Below, in pieces: positions 31,171 to 39,961 of a stretch of DNA of 64,000 nt (the first letter of the stretch is position 1; the number at the start of each line of letters is the position of its first letter). The translations under genes and the position numbers were made by a program. This DNA is from CAG-791 sp002390025. GTDB taxonomy: Bacteria; Bacillota; Clostridia; Lachnospirales; Lachnospiraceae. The stretch covers positions 62,001-126,000 of the forward strand of contig CAMNLR010000124.1 in the NCBI GenBank assembly GCA_946543465.1, in the 5' to 3' direction. A model generated the notes under the pieces. It worked only from the letters and a program-made list of their open reading frames with translations. It did no database searches and was not told where the DNA came from.

Positions 31171-33306
31171 ATGAAATTTCGCTTTGATCGCGCACTACAC
31201 CGCAGCGGGCGCAAAAACACCTCAGCAGAATATGATCAGTTTGAGCAGGAACACCCGGAAGGGATTTCGGGTGAGGGCGGGGATGATTCCTCCTCTCCCC
31301 ACGGCTTACGCCACTGGCAGGGAGTGGCCGTCATCCTGGCACTCTATGATATCGTGGCTGTCAATCTGGCCTATTTCCTCTCCCTCTGGTTTCGCTTTGA
31401 CTGCCGCTTCTCGGAGATCCCTGGAGATTATCTGCGCTGCTGGCTGGGCTTTGCCCCTGCCTACACAGTGCTCTGCCTGGCCATCTTCTGGAGACTGCGT
31501 CTGTACAGGAGTATCTGGCGCTTTGCCAGCTATTCCGAACTGGTCCGGGTCATCATATCCTCCATTCTGACCAGCGGACTCCATATCATCCTGATCACGG
31601 TCTTATTCCGCCGCATGCCCATAACCTACTATGTGTTCGGCGCCATGCTGCAGTTTTTCTTCGTCATCGGGGTGCGCTTTTCCTATCGGCTGGTCCTGCT
31701 CCTGCGCAAGAGTCAGAAGACAGAGGACGGCCTTCCGGCCATGCGGGTCATGCTGATTGGAGCCGGCTCCGCCGGACGTATGATCCTGCGCGACATCAAC
31801 AAGGCACCGGAGATCGGCGAGCGGGTTGTCTGCATCATTGACGATAATCCCAACAAATGGCAGCGCGATATAGACGGCGTTCCTATTGTCGGCGGCCGCG
31901 ACACCATTCTGGCGGCTGTCGAGGAATTTCATGTAGAAAAGATCTATCTGGCAATTCCCAGTGCCAGTGCGGCGCAACGCCGCGATATTCTGGCCATCTG
32001 CCAGGAGACGGACTGTGAACTGAAAAACCTGCCCGGCATGTATCAGCTAATCCTGGGACAGGTCTCTGTATCAAATATGAAGCCTGTCTCCGTCGAAGAT
32101 CTTTTGGGCCGTGAACCGGTCAAGGCGGATCTGCGGGAGGTCTTCAACTTTATCAACGGTAAGTCCGTCATGGTCACCGGCGGCGGCGGATCCATCGGTT
32201 CCGAGCTCTGCCGGCAGATCGCAGCCCATACGCCCAGACAGCTCATCATCTTTGATGTCTATGAAAACAATGCCTATGATATCCAGCTGGAGCTTCGTGA
32301 GAAGTATCCCAACCTGGATCTGCAGGTCCTGATCGGGTCTGTGCGCGACAGCCGGCGTATGTTCGAAATCTTCCACAACTACCGGCCCCAGATCGTCTAT
32401 CATGCAGCGGCCCACAAACATGTCCCCCTCATGGAGGACAGCCCCTGCGAGGCCATCAAGAACAATGCCATCGGCACCTACAAGACCGCCTATGCGGCCA
32501 TGGTCCACGGCTGCGAGCGCTTCGTCCTGATCTCCACGGATAAGGCGGTCAATCCCACCAATATCATGGGCGCCTCCAAGCGCCTGTGCGAGATGATCAT
32601 CCAGAGTTTTGACGCCATGATCAAAGAGGGACGGGCCGATGAGATTCCCCAGCTCTTCACACACTCGGAGATTAAAGAGGCAAAAATTCATAGTGATAAG
32701 GAAAACTTCCGGAATATAAAGACAGATTTTGTCGCTGTCCGTTTCGGCAATGTCCTTGGCTCCAACGGTTCGGTCATCCCAATCTTCCGCAAGCAGATTG
32801 CCAAGGGCGGTCCCGTCACGGTTACCCATCCGGATATCATCCGCTACTTTATGACCATCCCCGAGGCAGTCAGCCTGGTCCTGCTGGCGGGCACCTATGC
32901 CCACGGCGGAGAGATCTTCGTCCTCGATATGGGAAGCCCCGTCAAGATCGATGCCCTGGCCCGCAACCTGATCAGACTCTCCGGTTTCAAGCCGGATGTC
33001 GATATCAAGATCGAATACACAGGACTTCGCCCCGGCGAGAAGCTCTATGAAGAGAAGCTCATGGCAGAGGAGGGACTGACCAAGACTGACAACGAGCTTA
33101 TCCATATCGGCAGGCCCATTCCCTTTGAGGTGGACGCCTTCCTGTGGCAGCTGCGCGGCCTCATGAATGCCGCCTATGCAAACAAGGAAGACACCATCCG
33201 TGACCTGGTTGAGCAGACCGTCACGACCTATCATCCCGAAAAGGCCAGTGAGGGCGCCAGTAAGGATTCGGTCTATGCAAAGCTGGTTGTAGGTGAAGAT
33301 CAATAA
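31171..33306 (+). CDS. Membrane NDP-sugar 4,6-dehydratase (CapD/PglF/WbpM-like)
   Basis: 711 residues. Four N-terminal hydrophobic segments (about residues 50-190) anchor it. A first Rossmann-like domain follows (VMLIGAGSAGRMILRDI). The catalytic NAD-binding domain begins VTGGGGSIGSELCRQI near residue 333, and has YHAAAHKHVPLME and ISTDKAVNPTN, where SDR dehydratases of this class have Met-x-x-x-Lys or similar in place of Tyr-x-x-x-Lys. The family makes UDP-4-keto-6-deoxy-GlcNAc-type sugars at the start of bacillosamine, FucNAc or QuiNAc pathways. The following aminotransferase suggests a 4-amino-4,6-dideoxy sugar. First gene of the polysaccharide locus. Confidence 0.9.
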   Translation: MKFRFDRALHRSGRKNTSAEYDQFEQEHPEGISGEGGDDSSSPHGLRHWQGVAVILALYDIVAVNLAYFLSLWFRFDCRFSEIPGDYLRCWLGFAPAYTVLCLAIFWRLRLYRSIWRFASYSELVRVIISSILTSGLHIILITVLFRRMPITYYVFGAMLQFFFVIGVRFSYRLVLLLRKSQKTEDGLPAMRVMLIGAGSAGRMILRDINKAPEIGERVVCIIDDNPNKWQRDIDGVPIVGGRDTILAAVEEFHVEKIYLAIPSASAAQRRDILAICQETDCELKNLPGMYQLILGQVSVSNMKPVSVEDLLGREPVKADLREVFNFINGKSVMVTGGGGSIGSELCRQIAAHTPRQLIIFDVYENNAYDIQLELREKYPNLDLQVLIGSVRDSRRMFEIFHNYRPQIVYHAAAHKHVPLMEDSPCEAIKNNAIGTYKTAYAAMVHGCERFVLISTDKAVNPTNIMGASKRLCEMIIQSFDAMIKEGRADEIPQLFTHSEIKEAKIHSDKENFRNIKTDFVAVRFGNVLGSNGSVIPIFRKQIAKGGPVTVTHPDIIRYFMTIPEAVSLVLLAGTYAHGGEIFVLDMGSPVKIDALARNLIRLSGFKPDVDIKIEYTGLRPGEKLYEEKLMAEEGLTKTDNELIHIGRPIPFEVDAFLWQLRGLMNAAYANKEDTIRDLVEQTVTTYHPEKASEGASKDSVYAKLVVGEDQ

Positions 33307-33312
33307 CAATAA

Positions 33313-33349
33313 CCCCGGTCTGATTGACTATATCGACTGACCGGGGATT
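33313..33349 (+). terminator. Weak terminator or processing hairpin
   Basis: CCCCGGTC pairs with GACCGGGG around TGATTGACTATATCGACT, followed by ATTTTG. The short T run means read-through into the aminotransferase gene is likely. Confidence 0.5.
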
Positions 33350-33393
33350 TTGTGGTGTAAGAAACAGGTTCATATATTTCAGGAGAATAAAAC

Positions 33394-34704
33394 GTGAATA
33401 CATTTTTGACAGATTCCCGGTTTGCAGGAATTGAACCCTTTGAATCAAAAATCTGGCTGTCCTCCCCTACAATGCACGGGGAAGAGCAGTACTGGGTAGA
33501 CGATGCAATCCGGACAAACTGGGTTTCGACAGTAGGCGCGAATATCAACGAAGTGGAAAAGCAGATCGCCGAATATGTCGGTTGCAAATATGCGGTTGCT
33601 CTGTCGGCGGGGACGGCAGCTCTGCATCTGGCTACGAAGCTTGCCGGGGAAAAGCTCTACGGACAGGCAAAACCCAACGAGGGTACTCTGCAGGGGCACC
33701 GGGTGTTCTGCTCGGACTGCACCTTTGATGCATCGATCAATCCGGTTGCCTATGAGGACGGTGAAGCTGTCTTTATCGATACAGAGTATGACACCTGGAA
33801 TATGAGCCCCGAGGCTTTGGAGAAGGCCTTTGAGCTGTATCCGGAAGTGAAGCTGGTTGTCATCGCCCATCTCTACGGAACTCCAGGTAAGATGGAGGAA
33901 ATCAAGAAGATCTGCGATGCACACGGAGCGCTGATCGTCGAGGATGCAGCGGAGAGTCTGGGTGCCAGATATAAGATGAACGGCCAGTGGGTCGAAACCG
34001 GCACATTGGGAGACTATAATGCCATCAGCTTTAACGGTAATAAGATTATTACCGGAAGCGCCGGAGGCATGTTCCTCACAGACTCCAAAGAAGATGCCGA
34101 CAAGGTGAGAAAATGGTCCACACAGAGCCGCGAAGCAGCTCCCTGGTATCAGCATGAGGAGATCGGCTACAACTACCGCATGAGCAATATCATTGCGGGT
34201 GTGATCAGGGGACAGATTCCCTATCTGGACGAACATATCGCGCAGAAGAAAGCCATCTATGAGAGATATGAAAAAGGGCTGGCGGATCTTCCTGTAAAGA
34301 TGAATCCCTGGGACAGGGAGAAGTCCGAACCCAACTTCTGGCTGAGCTGCTGCATCATCGATGAAGACGCCATGGCCCCCATGGTCAGAGACGAACAGGA
34401 TTATCTCTATAAGAGCGAGAGTGGAAAGAGCAGTCCTCAGGAGATCCTCGATGCAATCGCAGCCTTTAATGCAGAAGGTAGACCAATCTGGAAACCTATG
34501 CATCTGCAGCCGATTTACAGGACGCATGCCTTTGTGACAGCAGATGGCAATGGCAGGGGCAGGACCAATGCATATATTGCCGGGAGCGGAATTGACGTTG
34601 GCGCGGACATCTTCAGAAGAGGACTGTGTCTGCCCAGTGATAACAAGATGACGCTGGAGCAGCAGGATGTTGTGATTGAGATTATAAAGCGATGTTTTGC
34701 ATGA
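33394..34704 (+). CDS. DegT/DnrJ/EryC1/StrS-family PLP sugar aminotransferase
   Basis: 436 residues, starting at a GTG with AGGAGAATAAAAC before it. PLP motifs: ALSAGTAALHLA, VVIAHLYGTPGKMEEI, VEDAAESLGA, and the Schiff-base lysine in ISFNGNKIITGSAGG. This subgroup transfers an amino group from glutamate to the keto carbon of nucleotide sugars. With the preceding 4,6-dehydratase the product should be a UDP-4-amino-4,6-dideoxy-HexNAc (PglE/LegC-type chemistry); this is inference from context. Confidence 0.92.
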   Translation: MNTFLTDSRFAGIEPFESKIWLSSPTMHGEEQYWVDDAIRTNWVSTVGANINEVEKQIAEYVGCKYAVALSAGTAALHLATKLAGEKLYGQAKPNEGTLQGHRVFCSDCTFDASINPVAYEDGEAVFIDTEYDTWNMSPEALEKAFELYPEVKLVVIAHLYGTPGKMEEIKKICDAHGALIVEDAAESLGARYKMNGQWVETGTLGDYNAISFNGNKIITGSAGGMFLTDSKEDADKVRKWSTQSREAAPWYQHEEIGYNYRMSNIIAGVIRGQIPYLDEHIAQKKAIYERYEKGLADLPVKMNPWDREKSEPNFWLSCCIIDEDAMAPMVRDEQDYLYKSESGKSSPQEILDAIAAFNAEGRPIWKPMHLQPIYRTHAFVTADGNGRGRTNAYIAGSGIDVGADIFRRGLCLPSDNKMTLEQQDVVIEIIKRCFA

Positions 34705-34751
34705 CATTACCGGAACATACTGGGATTTTACTTTTGGAGGCGGATTTCATT

Positions 34752-35327
34752 ATGGATTTTAAACGAGTATGGCATTCATTCAGACTCTGGACTTTCCGGT
34801 CTGCAACAAAAAGAGCTGAGTATCTGAGGAAGCATCATGTATATGCTTCGATCGGCAGGGGCTGTTCGTTTCAGGGCAGAAAGGTGCCCTTGTATGCCAA
34901 TCTGATTAGAATAGGAGACTATGTACAGATGGCAGGAAATGTTTCATTTCTCACACATGATGTGACTCACGTGATCTTGAACCGTTGGAAAGGGACGGAT
35001 ACATTGCGGGAGAATGCCGGATGTATCGAGATTGGCAATAACGTCTATATCGGATCAAAGGTTGTAATTTACAACAACGTGAAGATCGGTGACAACGTCA
35101 TTGTAGCTCCCGGCAGTGTCGTAGAAAGCGACATTCCTTCAAACTGCATGGTTGGAGGTGACCCTGCAGAAGTGCGTTGCTCCATCGAAATGCTGTATGC
35201 GATCCGTAATATGAAGGAACCGTATCCAGTGGGTATGAAGCTTCGGGATGGCGATTCTGTGACTAAGGAAGCTGCGGACTACTTGTGGGATGTATTTGAC
35301 CACAATCATAAACGTAAGAACATTTGA
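34752..35327 (+). CDS. Hexapeptide-repeat (left-handed beta-helix) O-acetyltransferase
   Basis: 191 residues from the ATG at 34752, chosen because GGAGG lies 11 bases before it; the frame runs further up into the aminotransferase end. Hexapeptide repeats occur in two blocks (IGRGCSF.., LIRIGDYVQM) and at the end CIEIGNNVYIGSKVVIYNNVKIGDNVIVAPGSVV, followed by the typical GGDPAEV. LTHD near the middle carries the usual catalytic histidine region. It resembles WbbJ/maltose O-acetyltransferases more than PglD-type N-acetyltransferases, so an O-acetyl on the glycan is likely. Confidence 0.85.
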   Translation: MDFKRVWHSFRLWTFRSATKRAEYLRKHHVYASIGRGCSFQGRKVPLYANLIRIGDYVQMAGNVSFLTHDVTHVILNRWKGTDTLRENAGCIEIGNNVYIGSKVVIYNNVKIGDNVIVAPGSVVESDIPSNCMVGGDPAEVRCSIEMLYAIRNMKEPYPVGMKLRDGDSVTKEAADYLWDVFDHNHKRKNI

Positions 35328-35366
35328 AAGTATGTTGAATGATTACATTTGTTGGGAGGATATTCA

Positions 35367-36875
35367 GTGTCAAGATTGTTAATGGATGATCTGAAAATAT
35401 CAGCAGAACGTTTTCCAGACAAGACGGCGGTCACAGACAAGACAAGAACAGCAACATACAAGGAGTTGTTTGGGGAGTCTTATGCGTTGGCTTACGGAAT
35501 TGTTAGAAAGGGCATTTTTAAAGCTCCGGTAGGAGTTTATCTGGAAAAGAGCGTTTCCTGCATTGTTGCTATGGAGGGCATAGCGGCGAGTGGCAATTTC
35601 TTTACGATACTAGACACGCACATGCCGGCCGCTAGGATTACAACGATACTCAACACACTTTCCCCGGCACTGCTGGTAACGGATCGGAAACATCAGGAAA
35701 AGGCAGCTGAATTCTTTCCAAAAGAACAGACCATAATCATCGATGACATTCAGCCGGTTCAGTACTGTATACAGGAAGTCTCAGAACTTCGAACGAAAAT
35801 AAAGGACACGGATATTTGCTATGTTCTGTTCACTTCCGGATCGACCGGGACGCCGAAAGGGGTTGTCATTTCCCACAGAGCAGTCAGCGCATATCTGGAT
35901 ATGTGTAGCGATGTGCTGGAGCTGGACGAAGATACTATTTTCGGCAACCAGGCACCTTTCTACTTCATTCTCTCAGGCTTTGATATATTCAATACCCTGA
36001 GAATCGGTGGAACAATGCATATAATACCTGAATACTTGTTCGGATTCCCGGTTGCGCTGCTGAAGTATATCGAAGATCATGCAATCAATTCCCTGTACTG
36101 GGTTCCGTCGGCTTTTTGCCTGGTTGCAAATTCCGGTGCATTGAAAGAAAAAGTATTTCCAAACATAAGATTTCTTATGTTCGGGGGTGAGGTGATGCCC
36201 ATACGTCAGCTGAATATGTGGCGGAAGGTTTGCCCCGAAGCGGTTTTCTGGAATAACTATGGTCCTACGGAATTAACGGAACTGACTACACTCTATAAAG
36301 TCGATCGGGATTTCAAGGACACGGAAACACTTCCAATCGGCAGAGAATGCCCTCATATGGAAGTGCTGATTCTGGACGGAGACCATCAGGTGGAGGAGGG
36401 CGAAATCGGAGAACTGTGTGCCCGCGGACCCTGCCTAGCAGAAGGCTATTACAATGATCCGGAGAGGACGGCAGCAGTTTTTGTACAGAACCCTCTGCAG
36501 AATGCATATCCGGAGCGTATCTATCGTACCGGTGATTTGGTGAAGAGGAATGAGAGAGGAGAACTGCTATTCTGCGGGCGGAAGGATTTTCAAATCAAAC
36601 ATATGGGCCACAGGATTGAACTTGGTGAAATCGAGGCAGCGGGTTCATCTATAGATAACATCGGTCAGTGCTGTGCTCTTTACCAGATGGAGAAGAAGGA
36701 GATTCATTTTTTATATGACGGTCAGACTGATCAGAATGAAGTGAGACTACAATTGAAACTTCTTCTGCCACAATACATGCTTCCGCAGGTTATCCATCAG
36801 TTGGATGCTATGCCGCATAACCTTAATGGTAAGATTGACAGGGCGGCCTTGAACAGAAAAATTGCCTCAGAGTGA
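35367..36875 (+). CDS. Adenylating enzyme, DltA/NRPS A-domain-like
   Basis: 502 residues from a GTG at 35367 with GGGAGGA before it. All core adenylation motifs are present: YVLFTSGSTGTPKGVV (A3), NNYGPTE (A5), YRTGDL (A7), a GRKDFQIKHMGHRIELGEIE block (A8) and NGKIDRAAL with the catalytic lysine (A10). Such enzymes activate an amino or other carboxylic acid as acyl-AMP and load it on a carrier protein. A carrier protein (38313) and an APC permease (36889) follow, so the three form an acyl-activation cassette. Specificity cannot be read with confidence. Confidence 0.88.
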   Translation: MSRLLMDDLKISAERFPDKTAVTDKTRTATYKELFGESYALAYGIVRKGIFKAPVGVYLEKSVSCIVAMEGIAASGNFFTILDTHMPAARITTILNTLSPALLVTDRKHQEKAAEFFPKEQTIIIDDIQPVQYCIQEVSELRTKIKDTDICYVLFTSGSTGTPKGVVISHRAVSAYLDMCSDVLELDEDTIFGNQAPFYFILSGFDIFNTLRIGGTMHIIPEYLFGFPVALLKYIEDHAINSLYWVPSAFCLVANSGALKEKVFPNIRFLMFGGEVMPIRQLNMWRKVCPEAVFWNNYGPTELTELTTLYKVDRDFKDTETLPIGRECPHMEVLILDGDHQVEEGEIGELCARGPCLAEGYYNDPERTAAVFVQNPLQNAYPERIYRTGDLVKRNERGELLFCGRKDFQIKHMGHRIELGEIEAAGSSIDNIGQCCALYQMEKKEIHFLYDGQTDQNEVRLQLKLLLPQYMLPQVIHQLDAMPHNLNGKIDRAALNRKIASE

Positions 36876-36888
36876 GGGAGAAAAAGGT

Positions 36889-38292
36889 ATGAGTAATACA
36901 ACACAGACAAACCAGAGCCTGTATAGAACCCTATCTTTCCGGGACGTACTGATTCTTGCATTCAGTACCATGATCGGGTGGGGATGGGTGTCACTTACCG
37001 GGATCTGGGTGATTCAGGGAGGTATGCTTGGAGCTTCTCTGGCGTTTATTCTTGGAGCGATTCTGTGTATCTTTGTCGGGCTTGCTTATTGTGAACTGAC
37101 CCCTATGCTTCCTTATGCGGGTGGGGAACTGGTCTTTTCATACCGGGCCATGGGATACCATGCATCATGGTTTACAGGTTGGATGATTACCTTTGCATAT
37201 CTGGGGGTGGCGGCCTGGGAAGGGCCGGCACTGGCCACAGCAATCGATCACCTTTTTTCACTGCCTAAAGCCGGGTATCTGTTTACTATTGCGGATTTTC
37301 CAGTATATATTTCCTGGCTGATCGTGCCGACACTTGTGGGTTTATTGCTCATACTGATTAATTTCAGAGGCATTCATGTTTCTGCGATATTCCAGGCAGT
37401 GGTTACTGTGATTCTTGCTCTTGGAGGTATTATTTTTGCAATCATTAGCGCGCTGAAAGGCGATGTCAGGAACGCGGAGCCGCTGTTCACCAGTTCAAAA
37501 GGTGTATTCACGGTCCTACTGGCAGTTCCTTCAATGTTTGTCGGGTTTGATGTGATCCCTCAGGCGGCAGAGGAGATGAAGGTTCCGCTAAAGAAGATTC
37601 CAAAGGCAATTATCGCGAGTATTTGTCTGGCTGCATCCTGGTATATCATTATGATTCTTTCAGCTGCTTACAGTGCTCCGGGAGATGTTCTCGGAGGAGA
37701 AGGGTTGTCGGTGGTGAATGCCATCGGTTATGCCACGGGAGGAAAAATCGCAGGGAAAATCATCGTGGTGACTGCTATCATGGGAATCCTTACCAGCTGG
37801 AACGGTTTTATTATCGGGGCGACTAGAGTTCTTTACTCAATGGGAAGAGCCAGTATGCTACCGAAGATCTTTGGAACATTGCATCCAAAGTACAGGACGC
37901 CGTATTTTGCTACGGTGTTTGTCGGTGCAATTACCATATTCACTCCGTTACTCGGAAAAAACTCGCTTGGATGGTTTGTCGACGCCAGCTCCTTCGGAAC
38001 GGTGGTTGCTTATTTTATGGTTTCTCTATCATTTATTGTCCTCAGAAAGCGGGAACCGGAAACCCCAAGACCGTTCAAGGTGAAATACGGATTGCAAGTT
38101 GGCCTGCTGGCAGTTCTTGTAGCAGTGTTTTTTATTACGTTATATCTGCCCGTCGGTTCGAGTTCCCTGAATGTTCAGGAATGGATTATTGTGCTTGTCT
38201 GGGCTCTGTTAGGACTGGCCCTATATCTGGCAAGCTTGAGGGGAATTCATACACAGAAAGTGGAGCGTGAACGTGCCATGTATGGCAGATAA
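36889..38292 (+). CDS. APC-superfamily amino acid permease
   Basis: 467 residues, about 12 transmembrane helices. The first helix reads LILAFSTMIGWGWVSLTG, with the glycine-rich unwound region of APC transporters; PMLPYAGGELVFSYRAMG and PSMFVGFDVIPQAAEEMK follow, and the last helices end near residue 450. It lies between the adenylating enzyme and the carrier protein, which is unusual: in dlt operons this place is taken by the MBOAT protein DltB. It could supply the amino acid to be activated. The ribosome site GAGGGAGAAAAAGG overlaps the end of the previous gene. Confidence 0.85.
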   Translation: MSNTTQTNQSLYRTLSFRDVLILAFSTMIGWGWVSLTGIWVIQGGMLGASLAFILGAILCIFVGLAYCELTPMLPYAGGELVFSYRAMGYHASWFTGWMITFAYLGVAAWEGPALATAIDHLFSLPKAGYLFTIADFPVYISWLIVPTLVGLLLILINFRGIHVSAIFQAVVTVILALGGIIFAIISALKGDVRNAEPLFTSSKGVFTVLLAVPSMFVGFDVIPQAAEEMKVPLKKIPKAIIASICLAASWYIIMILSAAYSAPGDVLGGEGLSVVNAIGYATGGKIAGKIIVVTAIMGILTSWNGFIIGATRVLYSMGRASMLPKIFGTLHPKYRTPYFATVFVGAITIFTPLLGKNSLGWFVDASSFGTVVAYFMVSLSFIVLRKREPETPRPFKVKYGLQVGLLAVLVAVFFITLYLPVGSSSLNVQEWIIVLVWALLGLALYLASLRGIHTQKVERERAMYGR

Positions 38293-38312
38293 AAATCTAT
38301 CAGGAGGAATCG

Positions 38313-38540
38313 ATGAAAGAACAGGTATTGAAAATGATCAGGGAGATTAAGAGCGATGGGACAATCGGAGAAGAAGCTCATCTTGTCTTTGAGTCTATTT
38401 TGAGCTCTTTGGATATCCTTCAGCTTATCAGCAAACTGGAGAATCAGTTCGGTGTAAGAATTCCGGTAGAAGAGGTTCTTCCCACCAACTTTGATACGGT
38501 GGATGCGATCGTTAATATGATAGACAGACTGAAAAAGTAG
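38313..38540 (+). CDS. Acyl/aminoacyl carrier protein (DltC-like)
   Basis: 75 residues, four-helix carrier size. The phosphopantetheine site is Ser32 in VFESILSSLDILQL; carriers usually have Asp-Ser-Leu here, and this one has Ser-Ser-Leu. The surrounding pattern resembles DltC and NRPS-independent carriers more than fatty-acid ACP. AGGAGGAATCG precedes the ATG. It should receive the acyl group from the 35367 enzyme. Whether it is pantetheinylated is untested, given the missing aspartate. Confidence 0.82.
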   Translation: MKEQVLKMIREIKSDGTIGEEAHLVFESILSSLDILQLISKLENQFGVRIPVEEVLPTNFDTVDAIVNMIDRLKK

Positions 38541-38567
38541 AAATCGTTCTGAAAAAGGTGCTATAAG

Positions 38568-39227
38568 ATGAATATACTGATTTTTGCTCCCCACCGTGAT
38601 GATGAAATCATCGGTGTCGGCGGAACAATCCTGAAAAGAAAAGCTGCGGGAGATCACGTGACGGTCTGTGTTGTTACCGCCCGGGAAGGAATGGAATTAC
38701 CGCCTAGTACTAGGATATTACATGAAGAAATGAAGCAGGCGCATGCGTTCTGCAACATTGATCAGTACATTGGCCTTCCCTTTTGGGCGAATGACTTGGA
38801 AAACTTCCCCAGAAAAGATCTGAACAAAGCCTTTTTTGATACCATCCTCAGAACGTATCCGGAAGAAGTGTATCTTCCTTTCTGGGGAGATATGCAGAAG
38901 GATCATCAGATGGTAACAGAAGCCGCAATGGTTGCTCTACGGGAAAAATACAACCATCCAGTGAAGCGTATTTATGCATACGAAACGCTTTCAGAAACAG
39001 GGATTAATCTTCCTACAGAGAATAACTCTTTTATTCCGAACGTCTTTGAAGACATTACGGAATACTTGGAAGACAAGAAGACTGCACTGAGCTATTTCAA
39101 AACGCAGATACATCCATTCCCAGATCTTCGCTCCACGGAAACCGTGGAGGCTTTAGCTAAATACCGGGGAGCGACAGTGAATGTGAAGGCAGCAGAAGCC
39201 TTTATGCTGATTCGGGAAACGAAATGA
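38568..39227 (+). CDS. PIG-L family deacetylase
   Basis: 219 residues. The zinc site begins with APHRDDEIIGVGG (His-Asp-Asp), and the second histidine part is KDHQMV near residue 110. Members remove N-acetyl groups from GlcNAc-type sugars, mycothiol and bacillithiol precursors, or other amides. Between a carrier-protein cassette and the priming transferase, it may free an amino group that is then acylated, or trim an acyl group (inference). Confidence 0.85.
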   Translation: MNILIFAPHRDDEIIGVGGTILKRKAAGDHVTVCVVTAREGMELPPSTRILHEEMKQAHAFCNIDQYIGLPFWANDLENFPRKDLNKAFFDTILRTYPEEVYLPFWGDMQKDHQMVTEAAMVALREKYNHPVKRIYAYETLSETGINLPTENNSFIPNVFEDITEYLEDKKTALSYFKTQIHPFPDLRSTETVEALAKYRGATVNVKAAEAFMLIRETK

Positions 39228-39237
39228 GGTATCATAC

Positions 39238-39948
39238 GTGAGACAACAATTATACAGGGTGATCAAGAGATTCTTTGACATCTCCAGCTCCATGCTGGCA
39301 ATCTTGTTTTTTTTTCTGCCGGGGGTTTTGATTGCGGCCGGTATAAAGTGTTCAAGCAAAGGCCCTGTGTTTTATAAAGCAGAGAGGATCGGGAAAAACG
39401 CAGAAAAGTTTACACTCTATAAATTTCGCTCTATGCATGTGTACCAACCGGAAAGAAAATCAGAAGGAGAGCAGAGAGAAGGTGGATACATTGCCAATGA
39501 AAACAGGATTTTTCCCTTTGGAGGCTTCCTAAGGAAAAGCAAGCTGGATGAACTTCCGCAGCTGATCAATATCCTTATGGGGCAGATGTCTGTTATCGGT
39601 CCGAGGCCGATTACGGAAGCTGGAGTGAAAAAGCATTATATAGGCAGATACGATGATGTTCTGACAGTAAGACCGGGGCTAGCCTGTCTGGACAGTCTTT
39701 TTGATTATGCCCATGGAGAACTCGTTATAAAAGATAATGAAGAGTATGAAAGGAAAGTTGTTCCTATTAGGGACTATCTGGCCAGTTTGTATGTAGAGAA
39801 ACAGTCACTGGCCATTGATATCTACTGCATACTGAGGACGATAAGCTTGATCTTTCAGGTTGTTGTCCTGAAGAAGCGAGATTTTATGCTTACGAAATAT
39901 GAAAAAATGGCACACAGAGCCGTAGTTAGAGCCGAACAGAAAGAATAG
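39238..39948 (+). CDS. Priming phosphoglycosyl transferase (PglC/bacterial sugar transferase)
   Basis: 236 residues from a GTG with ATGAGG before it. One N-terminal membrane-associated helix (SSMLAILFFFLPGVLIAAGI) then the transferase core: FYKAERIGKNAEKFTLYKFRSM, LRKSKLDELPQLINIL with the catalytic Asp-Glu, and MSVIGPRP. This is the short monotopic PglC type without the N-terminal WbaP domain. It moves a sugar-phosphate from UDP-sugar to undecaprenyl phosphate and so starts the repeat unit. A likely donor is the dehydratase/aminotransferase product. Confidence 0.93.
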   Translation: MRQQLYRVIKRFFDISSSMLAILFFFLPGVLIAAGIKCSSKGPVFYKAERIGKNAEKFTLYKFRSMHVYQPERKSEGEQREGGYIANENRIFPFGGFLRKSKLDELPQLINILMGQMSVIGPRPITEAGVKKHYIGRYDDVLTVRPGLACLDSLFDYAHGELVIKDNEEYERKVVPIRDYLASLYVEKQSLAIDIYCILRTISLIFQVVVLKKRDFMLTKYEKMAHRAVVRAEQKE

Positions 39949-39961
39949 GACAGAGAAGGAT

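Noticed and set aside
30834..31187. 117-codon frame before the membrane dehydratase
   Set aside because: No ribosome site before the GTG/ATG pair, no recognisable domain, and its end overlaps the dehydratase start.
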